A stretch of 64,000 nucleotides of DNA, taken from Ferrimonas pelagia. Its GTDB lineage: Bacteria > Pseudomonadota > Gammaproteobacteria > Enterobacterales > Shewanellaceae. Below the pieces are notes generated by a model. The model did no database searches and had not been told where the DNA came from. It was given only the letters and a program-made list of their open reading frames with translations. The translations under genes were made by a program, and so were the position numbers. Where the stretch lies: positions 269,674-333,673 of the forward strand of contig NZ_BAABJZ010000006.1 in NCBI RefSeq assembly GCF_039543565.1. Reading direction: 5' to 3'. This document shows, one piece after another, positions 27,843 through 35,391 of this stretch; the first letter of the stretch is position 1; the number at the start of each line of letters is the position of its first letter.

Positions 27843-28517
27843 TCAAAATCCTCGGAGGGAGATATATTGCTTGGCGGGTTGACGTGGTTGGTGGATCTGA
27901 TTGACGGCGGCATCGGGCTCAGCGTAGCCCAGTGACAGCCCAGCGACGACCACTTCTTGGGGATCGAGTCCCAGTACCTCATTGATCGTATCTGGCCACA
28001 TGCACCAACTGGCCTGGGGACAGGTGGCTAGGCCTTGCTCTTCGGCCAGCAGCATGATGGATTGCAAGAAAATGCCGCAGTCGAGGAGTTGTGAGCCTTC
28101 CATTTTTCGATCCATGGTGATGATGAGCCCTACCGGGGCACCAAAGAACTGGAAGTTTTTAAATATCTGCTGCAGGCGCGCCACTTTATCTTCCCGGGGG
28201 ATCTGCAACGCCTGATACATCAACTCGGCGCAGGCGTTACGACGCTGAAGATAGATAGGGTCCATCTGGTCGGGATAGATGGGGATCCCACCGGCTTCGC
28301 CCCTTGGGTTGGTCATGGCGCGATCAGCCACAGTGTTGATCAGCGCATCCTTGGCTTCGCCTGTGAGCGCGTATACCTTCCACGGTTGAAGATTGCTGCC
28401 GGAGGCTGATTGGCCCGCATTGAGTAAGAGTTGAGCCACGGTCTGTTCCGGCACCGATTGTTGGCTGTAAACGCGGATAGAGCGGCGTTGGAGAATTGCT
28501 TTGGCGACGTGTGTCAT
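27843..28517 (-). CDS. nitroreductase family protein (FMN-dependent)
   Basis: 224 residues with the family start 'RRSIRVYSQQSVPEQTV', the FMN-binding 'AGQSASGSNLQPWKVYAL', and a C-terminal 'VVVAGLSLGYAEP'. Such enzymes are cytosolic FMN homodimers that reduce nitroaromatics, quinones or related acceptors with NAD(P)H. The start is the ATG at 28517, preceded by AAGGAAGGG. It is the last gene of the segment between the two yggX copies. A direct link to acyl-CoA breakdown is not evident. Confidence 0.88.
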   Translation of the reverse strand: MTHVAKAILQRRSIRVYSQQSVPEQTVAQLLLNAGQSASGSNLQPWKVYALTGEAKDALINTVADRAMTNPRGEAGGIPIYPDQMDPIYLQRRNACAELMYQALQIPREDKVARLQQIFKNFQFFGAPVGLIITMDRKMEGSQLLDCGIFLQSIMLLAEEQGLATCPQASWCMWPDTINEVLGLDPQEVVVAGLSLGYAEPDAAVNQIHQPRQPAKQYISLRGF

Positions 28518-29294
28518 AGTGGATCCCTTCCTTGTTTGAAAGCTCAGCCTTGAGCTTAATTCTGTGATGTCACGGTGGCGATGACGGTACCGCTTTGCGT
28601 ACTAACAGCAACTAATATGGTGCCACATATTCTTAGCGGTTATTGACGGCAAGCTCATTCGACCATTGTCCGAACTCCATGTCGTCGTCTGTGCAGATGA
28701 GTTGCCCCCTAATGGATTGCCGGCGTTCATCGGATCAGCATGAAAATCAAAATTTGAACAATGGGTTGTATATTGAGATTGGCCTGTGTGCGTTGGAATG
28801 TCCGAGGGAGAAAAGCATAGGCTTGAGGCGGGTTGAGTGACTGCAAAGAAACAAGTGGCGTTTGTGTTTGGGCGGGAAGTGGTGGTTGCCTAAAGCACTG
28901 CTTATGTTAGAGCGCGATAGCGGGTCCGCTGACTTCTGTGAGCTTTCGTTTCGATGACGACCGCTGCGAGGCCGTTGTCTGGGAAGCAGAGCTGGAAGCT
29001 TTGATAGAGCAGCCGCACAACGACTGAAGGACTGATGCAGGGAAGCAAACTTGGCGCTTCCCTTAGCATGTGAACAGTGCAACGAGGCCTGCTGAGCCTT
29101 ACCACGCAAAGTTGCGCACTGAAGCATTGGGCAGGAGACGGTAGGCTTGAAAAGCGCAAGCAACAGTGGCGATTAGATGGCACTTAAAACCCCGCTTTAT
29201 CGCGTTAGCCCATAGCCGAGCAGGGGTACTGGGATGGAGTAGGATGGTCTGCCGTATCCGGCGAAAAGCCTGAAATTGCTAGCGTTAGAAACAC
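28518..29294. other. ~780-bp spacer, no gene seen
   Basis: Both strands were read. Minus-strand frames such as 28747-29163 are Ser/His/Arg/Leu rich, lack a ribosome site and show no known motif. It may be debris from the event that placed the catabolic segment here. Confidence 0.45.
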
Positions 29295-29322
29295 CACAGC
29301 CCCGCCGTTCGGCGGGGCTGTG
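29295..29322 (-). terminator. terminator hairpin after yggX
   Basis: A perfect 12-bp GC-rich stem (CACAGCCCCGCC / GGCGGGGCTGTG) with a 4-base loop, 17 bp past the yggX stop. The T run on the minus strand is weak. Confidence 0.75.
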
Positions 29323-29330
29323 TGCGTTAA

Positions 29331-29679
29331 GGCGAGAGATCAGGACTCCGGCGGCTTGTAGCCTTCGATGTGGATCTCTTCACCTTCAAACAGGAACTTC
29401 ACCATGTTGTCTTGCAACATCTGACGGTCGTCGGCATTCATCATGTTGAGCTTGTGCTCGTTGATCAGCATGGTTTGTTTCTTCTGCCAAAGGGTAAAGG
29501 CTTCTTTGGAGATGTTGTCGAATACCCGCTTGCCCACTTCGCCCGGGATCAATTGAAAATCCAGGCCATCGGCTTCTTTATTCAGGTATTGGCAAAAAAC
29601 GGTGCGTGCCATTGCTGCATCCTATTAATTGGGTCTAGCGCAGTTATACCAGAAGGCGGGGATCAGCCCAACCGCTGGA
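29331..29679. repeat. ~350-bp direct repeat, right copy (yggX plus mutY tail)
   Basis: Partner of 23341-23690. This copy is joined to intact mutY, so it is the ancestral one. Confidence 0.85.
29340..29612 (-). CDS. yggX: YggX, Fe(2+)-trafficking protein, native copy
   Basis: 90 residues with Cys7 and full-length similarity to E. coli YggX. It follows mutY by 50 bp on the same strand, the order conserved across gammaproteobacteria (mutY-yggX), which marks this as the original locus. Residues 15 (Asp) and 40 (Thr) are the only protein differences from the copy at 23352. Confidence 0.97.
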   Translation of the reverse strand: MARTVFCQYLNKEADGLDFQLIPGEVGKRVFDNISKEAFTLWQKKQTMLINEHKLNMMNADDRQMLQDNMVKFLFEGEEIHIEGYKPPES

Positions 29680-30712
29680 GTTCAGATAGCAGCTTTTCTG
29701 TCGGCGCAGCCAGGCCGATGGTGTGCTCCGAGCTGAGGCAATACCAACGGCCCTGTTGTTCGGCTACCTGGTCCGGTTTAGTCATCAGCTCCACCAAGAC
29801 CGGCTGAATGTCGAGATGGTAGTGGCTGAACGTGTGACGAAACGGCGCCAGCATCTGTGGCGCCTTGTCGGCTTTGAGCGGCAACAGGGCATTATCCAGT
29901 GCCCTCTTGTTATCCAACTGTGGCGGACACCAAAGTCCACCCCAAATGCCCACTCCAGGGCGTTTGTGCAGATAGACTTGACCATCATGCCGCAGCAGAA
30001 GCAGGAAGCAGGCTTTTATCGGCTTCTCTTTTTTGGGCTTCTTGCCGGGAAATTCGCTCTGCCGCCCCTGTGCATAGGCGATGCAATCATCGCTGACTGG
30101 ACACTCACCGCATTTGGGTTTGCTACGGGTGCAGATAATCGCGCCCATATCCATCATTGCCTGATTGTAGGGCTGGACTTTGCTGGCGGGGGTATTGATC
30201 TCCGCCAGTTGCCATAACCGAGTTTCCACCGCCTTCTGACCGGGCCAGCCCTCGATGGCCCGGTGACGGGCCAGCACCCGTTTGACGTTGCCATCGAGGA
30301 TGGCGTGGGGCTGATCCTGCGACAGACTGAGGATGGCCGCGGCGGTGGAGCGGCCGATCCCCGGCAAGTCGATGACCCGCTCGATATCGGTGGGGAACTC
30401 GCCACGATGTTTATCTCGAACCTGTCTGGCGGCCTTGAGCAGGTTACGGGCCCGGGCGTAATAGCCCAGTCCGGTCCATAGGTGCATCACCTCGTCATCT
30501 TCGGCATTGGCCAGATCCGTCAAGGTTGGGAAGCGCTGAGTAAAGCGTTCGAAGTAGGGAATGACGGTAGCGACTTGCGTCTGTTGTAGCATCACTTCGC
30601 TTAGCCACACCCGGTATGGGGTACGATTTAGCTGCCAGGGCAGGGTTTTGCGGCCAAATTTGTCGTACCAAGCTAGGATCTTATCTGCAAAGAGAGTCGG
30701 GTTCGCTTCCAT
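29663..30712 (-). CDS. mutY: A/G-specific adenine glycosylase MutY
   Basis: 349 residues. This base-excision enzyme removes adenine mispaired with 8-oxoguanine. The catalytic Glu lies in 'SEVMLQQTQV', the helix-hairpin-helix in 'IDLPGIGRSTAAAILS', the catalytic Asp in 'AILDGNVKRVLAR', and the [4Fe-4S] ligands in C-x6-C-x2-C-x5-C ('CTRSKPKCGECPVSDDC'). A NUDIX-like C-terminal domain ('GIWGGLWCPPQL') recognises 8-oxoG. The frame stays open far upstream to 31336, but the true start is the ATG at 30712, which gives the standard length and leaves a 92-bp divergent promoter region with trmB. Confidence 0.97.
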   Translation of the reverse strand: MEANPTLFADKILAWYDKFGRKTLPWQLNRTPYRVWLSEVMLQQTQVATVIPYFERFTQRFPTLTDLANAEDDEVMHLWTGLGYYARARNLLKAARQVRDKHRGEFPTDIERVIDLPGIGRSTAAAILSLSQDQPHAILDGNVKRVLARHRAIEGWPGQKAVETRLWQLAEINTPASKVQPYNQAMMDMGAIICTRSKPKCGECPVSDDCIAYAQGRQSEFPGKKPKKEKPIKACFLLLLRHDGQVYLHKRPGVGIWGGLWCPPQLDNKRALDNALLPLKADKAPQMLAPFRHTFSHYHLDIQPVLVELMTKPDQVAEQQGRWYCLSSEHTIGLAAPTEKLLSELQRLG

Positions 30713-30804
30713 CGGTGGGCAACCTAAAATACAATCACGCGTTTTTGTGGGCGCCAGTGTAGCGTTCACCGCAATGAGCTTGAAGAGCGAAGCGAGAATA
30801 TCTG

Positions 30805-31521
30805 ATGACTGATGAGCAAAAGCCGGTTGTCCCGGAAGAGGACTTGCGTCACCGCAAGATCCGCTCTTTTGTAAAGCGTGAAGGCCGGATGACCAAAGGT
30901 CAGGAGCGCGCAATGGAGCTGTTTTGGCCAACCATGGGCCTGGAGCATAAGAACGGCCCGGTTGATCTGGCCGAGGCGTTCGGGCGTGAAGCCCCTGTGG
31001 TACTGGAGATCGGTTTTGGCATGGGCAAGTCCTTTGTCGAGATGGCCAAAGCCGAGCCGGAGAAGAACTTCGTTGGTATCGAAGTGCACGGTCCGGGTGT
31101 TGGCGCCTGTCTGGCCTATGCTGAAGAACTGGGTGTGACCAATGTGCGTGTGTACGAGCATGACGCCATTGAAGTGCTGGCGGATTGCATCGCTGATGAG
31201 TCTCTGGATCGGGTACAGCTGTACTTCCCTGACCCTTGGCACAAGAAGCGTCACAATAAGCGTCGCATTGTGAAAGAGTCTTTTGTGGTTGAGATCCGCC
31301 GTAAATTGAAGATGGGTGGTCTGTTCCATATGGCAACGGATTGGGAACCTTACTCCGAGCATATGGTGCTTGAGATGAAGGAAGCCGAGGGCTTTGTTAA
31401 CACCGCTACCGAAGGCGATTTCGTGCCGCGTCCGGACTTCCGTCCGCTGACCAAGTTCGAGGCTCGCGGCCAACGCCTAGGTCACGGCGTGTGGGACCTG
31501 ATCTATAAACGCGAAAGCTGA
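30805..31521 (+). CDS. trmB: tRNA (guanine-N7-)-methyltransferase TrmB
   Basis: 238 residues. It methylates G46 of tRNA. The SAM-binding loop is 'VLEIGFGMGKSF', and the family signature 'YFPDPWHKKRHNKRR' carries the catalytic and tRNA-binding residues. It is divergent from mutY, as in relatives, and probably co-transcribed with yggL 25 bp downstream. Confidence 0.97.
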   Translation: MTDEQKPVVPEEDLRHRKIRSFVKREGRMTKGQERAMELFWPTMGLEHKNGPVDLAEAFGREAPVVLEIGFGMGKSFVEMAKAEPEKNFVGIEVHGPGVGACLAYAEELGVTNVRVYEHDAIEVLADCIADESLDRVQLYFPDPWHKKRHNKRRIVKESFVVEIRRKLKMGGLFHMATDWEPYSEHMVLEMKEAEGFVNTATEGDFVPRPDFRPLTKFEARGQRLGHGVWDLIYKRES

Positions 31522-31546
31522 TTTTAGTAATACATTAGGAGTCCTG

Positions 31547-31885
31547 ATGGCTATCAAGACCAACGCAAAGCGTAATACCCGTATCCACAAAAAACTGCGC
31601 ACTGGCGCGTTTCAGGAGCTGGGGTTTGACCTGTTCTGGACCTTCAAACCTGAGGTGTCTGAGCCGCAGATCGATGCCATCGTTGATCAGTTCATCAATG
31701 AGGTGGTGGAGCCGGCCAAGTTGGGTTTCTCCGGCAGCGGTCACAAAGCCTGGGAAGGGCTGATCTGCACCCAGAACATCGGCAAGTGCAATGATGATCA
31801 CCGTGCGGCGGTAGAGGCGTTCTTTGCCACGCAGCCCGTCACCGACGTTAAGGTGACAGAGCTGTACGATATTTGGTGGGGCTGA
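31547..31885 (+). CDS. yggL: YggL, 50S ribosome-associated protein (DUF469)
   Basis: 112 residues of the YggL family, beginning 'AIKTNAKRNTRIHKKLRTG' and containing 'GFDLFWTF' and 'VDQFINEVVEP'. The E. coli protein is reported to bind the 50S subunit. AGGAG lies before the ATG. Its stop overlaps the next start (TGATG), so it is coupled to the glutaminase. Confidence 0.93.
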   Translation: MAIKTNAKRNTRIHKKLRTGAFQELGFDLFWTFKPEVSEPQIDAIVDQFINEVVEPAKLGFSGSGHKAWEGLICTQNIGKCNDDHRAAVEAFFATQPVTDVKVTELYDIWWG

Positions 31886-32799
31886 TGCTTAGCCAACGTT
31901 TGCTGGAAGAGGTGATTGCTGATGCGGCGCCGCTTCTGGGGGGCGGAAAGGTCGCGGATTACATTCCCGAGCTTGCAAAGGTGCCCAGCCAAAAGCTGGG
32001 CATCGCTGTCTGTACCGCTGCCGCTGGAGTGGTGGGCGCCGGTGATTACGAGGAGCCTTTCTCGATCCAGAGTATCTCCAAGGTGTTTGCCTTGGTTCAG
32101 GCCATGGGCCTGTACGACGAGAAGGAGTTGTGGAGTCGGGTCGGCAAAGAGCCCTCAGGTAATCCGTTTAATTCCCTGGTGCAGCTCGAGTTTGAGAAGG
32201 GGATGCCGCGTAACCCGTTTATCAACGCTGGCGCTTTGGTGATCAGCGACATGCTGCAAAGTCGCTTGAGTGCACCACGACATACGCTACTTGAACTGGT
32301 GCGTGAGTTGGCGGGTAACCCCCATATTATTTCCGATAAGTTAGTGGCGGCGTCGGAGTATCAGCACAGTGCTCGCAATGCGGCCATTGCGTATTTGATG
32401 AAGTCATTTGGCAATTTTGACAATGACGTGGATGAGGTACTGAAAACCTATTTCAGCACCTGCGCCATCCGGATGAGCTGTGCCGATCTGGCCCGTGCTC
32501 TGTTCTTTCTGTGTAATAAAGGCGGCCGGTTGGATCAAAACAACATGCTGTCAGAAAAACAGAACCGACAGGTTAATGCCTTGCTGGCAACGTCGGGATT
32601 GTATGATGGCTCCGGTGAGTTCGCCTATCGGGTTGGCATGCCGGGTAAGAGCGGGGTCGGTGGCGGCATTATCGCGGTCGTGCCCGGTGAGATGAGCATC
32701 TGTGTCTGGTCGCCTGAGCTGGACGGCAGTGGCAACTCGGTGGCGGGGGTGGCGATGCTGGAGCAGTTAGCCAAACGACTTGGCCGCTCTATCTTTTAG
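31885..32799 (+). CDS. glsB: glutaminase
   Basis: 304 residues of the serine-type bacterial/mammalian glutaminase family, converting glutamine to glutamate and ammonia. The catalytic S-x-x-K appears in 'FSIQSISKVFALV', with 'NPFINAGALV' and 'VGMPGKSGVGGGI' also diagnostic. The ATG at 31885 overlaps the yggL stop by one base; the frame extends a few codons earlier to a TTG without support. The symbol follows the E. coli YneH (GlsB) type by length; glsA is an equally possible label. Confidence 0.93.
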   Translation: MLSQRLLEEVIADAAPLLGGGKVADYIPELAKVPSQKLGIAVCTAAAGVVGAGDYEEPFSIQSISKVFALVQAMGLYDEKELWSRVGKEPSGNPFNSLVQLEFEKGMPRNPFINAGALVISDMLQSRLSAPRHTLLELVRELAGNPHIISDKLVAASEYQHSARNAAIAYLMKSFGNFDNDVDEVLKTYFSTCAIRMSCADLARALFFLCNKGGRLDQNNMLSEKQNRQVNALLATSGLYDGSGEFAYRVGMPGKSGVGGGIIAVVPGEMSICVWSPELDGSGNSVAGVAMLEQLAKRLGRSIF

Positions 32800-32810
32800 T
32801 CATTCAGACC

Positions 32811-32849
32811 AAGGCTTGGTGAGATCCCCTAATCCACCAAGCCTTTTTT
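32811..32849 (+). terminator. terminator after glutaminase
   Basis: AAGGCTTGGTG / CACCAAGCCTT, an 11-bp stem with a 13-base loop, followed by T residues, 12 bp after the stop. Confidence 0.9.
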
Positions 32850-32942
32850 GTATCTATTGAATATAAAACAGGTGCTTATAGATCTGGCATGAAATTGGCT
32901 TTAATGACATCAGTTTGATCTCGACTTACAAGGATGCGCTTC

Positions 32943-33746
32943 ATGTTACGTACGGTATTTGCTTCGATATTACTTCTGGCCTCGACGGTATCGGCCCAGG
33001 AGTGGGGTCTGAGTGTCGATCGCTGCGATCTGACCATTAATCATGGCATCGAGGTGGATCACGCTCGTTTGTTGATCAGCGATAACGACAAAACCCTGTA
33101 TCGCTTCGAGGACGATCGGCTTTGGGTTGAGGGGGAGGAGGTGCGCCTTGACCGTGAGCAGCGATTGGCGCTGCAGTCGTATCAATTGCAGCTGCTCAAT
33201 AATGCCGAGCAGTTGGTGGGCGTGGTTGATGAAGCCCTGGGCTTGGCTGGGACAGCCTTGGATGAGGTGTTCGGTGAGCTGGCGGGTCTGGGTATTGAAA
33301 ACGAGAGCATGGGCCAGCTGATGAGCTCGGTGCAGCAGCACATTCAATCATCGATGGTGACCGAGCGTGGCGGCTATCGATTGAACTCGGATTCCATCGA
33401 TAACGTTGGCGATAAGATCGATGATGCCGTATCCAAAGAGGTAGAGCAGGCGATCACCGCTTCGATGGGCAATATGCTGGTGATCATCGGCCAGGCGATG
33501 GCGGGCGGTGAGGGCAGCTTTGAGCAGAGGATGGAGTCCTTTGGCCAGTCGATGGAGCAGATGGGCCAACGCTTGGAAGCGAAGGTGGAAGCGCAGGCCA
33601 GTCAGATCGAAGCGAAAGCCGAGCGAATGTGCGATGAATGGAAAGCGCTTGGGGAGTTGGAAGCGGATGTGCAGCGGTTGATCCCTCAGCTCAATGCGTT
33701 CGATGTGATCGTTCATGGTGATCCAGATCTGGCTTGGTTGCGCTAA
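32943..33746 (+). CDS. yggN: YggN family periplasmic protein (DUF2884)
   Basis: 267 residues with a signal peptide (MLRTVFASILLLASTVSA) and the family pattern: 'DRCDLTINHGIEVD', 'LDREQRLALQSYQ', then helices rich in Gln, Glu and Met. The ATG at 32943 is preferred because AAGGA lies eight bases upstream; ATG 32934 would sit directly on that ribosome site. The function is unknown. The order trmB-yggL-(gls)-yggN is conserved in relatives. Confidence 0.85.
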   Translation: MLRTVFASILLLASTVSAQEWGLSVDRCDLTINHGIEVDHARLLISDNDKTLYRFEDDRLWVEGEEVRLDREQRLALQSYQLQLLNNAEQLVGVVDEALGLAGTALDEVFGELAGLGIENESMGQLMSSVQQHIQSSMVTERGGYRLNSDSIDNVGDKIDDAVSKEVEQAITASMGNMLVIIGQAMAGGEGSFEQRMESFGQSMEQMGQRLEAKVEAQASQIEAKAERMCDEWKALGELEADVQRLIPQLNAFDVIVHGDPDLAWLR

Positions 33747-33778
33747 ATTGATATAAATCGAGCAATAAGCGGATGTTT

Positions 33779-33810
33779 AGCGGCGATGTTGATCATCGCC
33801 GCTTTTCTTT
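33779..33810 (+). terminator. terminator after yggN
   Basis: AGCGGCGATG / CATCGCCGCT with a 5-base loop and a following TTTTCTTTT tract. Confidence 0.9.
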
Positions 33811-33858
33811 TGCCTCGCGAACGGGTTCAATATCGCCCGGGTCAAAGGGGAAATGTAG

Positions 33859-34800
33859 ATGCGTGAATTATTAGAACCAATTGTGATCTTTACTCATGTG
33901 GTAAGGGCGCAGGGCTTTTCGGCAGCCGCGCGAAAATTGGGGATCTCAAAGTCGAAGGTAAGCAGCCAGATCAGTCAGCTTGAGCAGCGTTTGGGGGTGC
34001 AGTTAGTTCAGCGTACCACCCGCAGTCTGAGTCTGACCGAGAGTGGTGAGCTGTTGTATAGCCACGGAGAGGGCTTATTGAAGGATCTGGATCAGGCGGT
34101 GGCCAGCGTGCAGAGCTTGCAGCGTGAGATCCGCGGCGTGTTGCGCGTGGGGATCACCCAGGCGTTTGGCTCGAAGCACCTGATGCCACTGATCCCTCAG
34201 TTTATGGCGGAGCATCCCGAGCTGGAGCTGGAGATCAGCTTCTTGGATCATAAGGTGGATGTGGTCGCAGAGGGGCTGGATCTGTTGCTCACCATGTCTG
34301 AGCAGTTGCCGTTGGGGATGGTCGCCCGGCCGGTAATGAACTGTCGCTTTGCGCTGGTAGCGTCGCCGGAGTATCTGGCTAAGCATGGCGTGCCTTACCA
34401 TCCGGAGCAGCTTGCTGAGCATAACTGCTTGGTTTATAAGAGCGAGTGGTATGAGCACACTGTATGGGAGTTTGTCCGCGGTGAAGACAACTGTGAGATC
34501 CGAGTGCAAGGCAACTATCGGGTTGATGATGCGCCTGCGCTGAAAGAGGGTGCCAAGCAGGGGTTGGGGATCGTCTATCTGGCGACCTATCTGCTGGAAG
34601 AGGAGCTGCAAAGTGGTCAGTTGGTGCAGTTGCTGCCCGATTGGGAGCTGAATCATCAATTAGCACTGCAGGCGGTGTACCCGCGCAGACAGCATCTGGC
34701 TCCAAAGGTGCGCGCCTTTGTGGATTTTGTCCGTGACCATTTTGGTGGCAGTAAACGCTGGGACCTTGGCAGCATGATGGCAAACCGAAATCACCAGTGA
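33859..34800 (+). CDS. LysR-family transcriptional regulator
   Basis: 313 residues. The N-terminal winged helix-turn-helix ('FSAAARKLGISKSKVSSQIS', then 'LEQRLGVQLVQRTTRSLSLT') is followed by a substrate-binding domain ('GVLRVGITQAFGSKHLMPLI'). It resembles the large CrgA/DmlR-type group ('ARKLGISKS.VS..I..LE..LG..L..RTTR'). There is no co-oriented neighbour and no divergent gene close by, so its target cannot be read from context. Confidence 0.92.
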   Translation: MRELLEPIVIFTHVVRAQGFSAAARKLGISKSKVSSQISQLEQRLGVQLVQRTTRSLSLTESGELLYSHGEGLLKDLDQAVASVQSLQREIRGVLRVGITQAFGSKHLMPLIPQFMAEHPELELEISFLDHKVDVVAEGLDLLLTMSEQLPLGMVARPVMNCRFALVASPEYLAKHGVPYHPEQLAEHNCLVYKSEWYEHTVWEFVRGEDNCEIRVQGNYRVDDAPALKEGAKQGLGIVYLATYLLEEELQSGQLVQLLPDWELNHQLALQAVYPRRQHLAPKVRAFVDFVRDHFGGSKRWDLGSMMANRNHQ

Positions 34801-35123
34801 CAAGAATCATTGTTCTCTATAGAGGACAGTTAACGGCGTGTTAATGCTGTTGTTTTGCTAAATGCATGATAATAGTGGAATTGAGTGGTCGACTGAGTGT
34901 CCAGTTGTTACGGTTGGTTGTTGTAACTATGTAACCTTGACCAAAACGAGTGCTTGTCAGTAGAGCAGAAGTGGATAGAATGCAAATCGTCAAATGAAGG
35001 AAACGATTGAGCAGGATTGACCCCTCTGCCCAATCTAACCGGTCTGAATTGTTTGGCATGCAAGTCGTTGAGTTTCTCGATGCGCTTGTTTGGATTGTTA
35101 GGATCCAACATCTGGACTTTCAG

Positions 35124-35147
35124 CCCCGGCGATCACCGGGGTCTTTT
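35124..35147 (+). terminator. rho-independent terminator in LysR-DUF885 gap
   Basis: CCCCGG-CGATCA-CCGGGG followed by TCTTTTT, pointing rightwards. The gene it closes is either the distant LysR regulator or a short untranslated RNA. Confidence 0.8.
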
Positions 35148-35238
35148 TCAGAAAGAAACACGCTCCGTACCCGACGCGACATTAAGATCGCAGGAGTGAA
35201 CACGCTCTACCCTAGGCAACACCAAAGATTGCAGGAGC

Positions 35239-35331
35239 ATGACCACGACCCATACAGCACTAAGACTGGCGGCGTGGAAGCACTGGCGATGGGCCGCGGT
35301 GAAAAAAATGAATAAGCCCAATGAAAAATAA
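35239..35331 (+). CDS. possible 30-residue basic small protein
   Basis: GGAG lies three bases before an ATG opening a 30-codon frame rich in Trp, Lys and Arg (MTTTHTALRLAAWKHWRWAA...), ending seven bases before a strong terminator. No family is recognised. The ribosome site and terminator favour a real gene, but the length allows chance. Confidence 0.3.
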   Translation: MTTTHTALRLAAWKHWRWAAVKKMNKPNEK

Positions 35332-35337
35332 GAAAAT

Positions 35338-35358
35338 TGGAGGACCTTGGGTCCTCCA
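35338..35358. terminator. bidirectional terminator
   Basis: TGGAGGACC-TTG-GGTCCTCCA with T-rich sequence on both sides, so it can end the small plus-strand unit and the converging DUF885 gene. Confidence 0.88.
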
Positions 35359-35391
35359 TTTTTTTTCGACGTGTGCTTGCTTAGGGGAGCA

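Larger units (their letters stand above)
34801..35391. other. 590-bp spacer with two terminators and a possible small gene
   Basis: It holds a terminator at 35124, a 30-codon frame at 35239 and a bidirectional terminator at 35338. The remainder (34801-35120) shows no gene. Confidence 0.5.

Noticed and set aside
27593..27982. 129-codon minus-strand frame downstream of the nitroreductase
   Set aside because: No recognisable motif or ribosome site, and it overlaps the nitroreductase end in another frame.
28747..29183. 93- and 138-codon frames in the spacer before yggX
   Set aside because: Low-complexity composition, no ribosome site, no family resemblance.
30713..31336. 200-residue N-terminal extension of MutY
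   Set aside because: It lies antisense to trmB. Family length and the ATG at 30712 define the real start.
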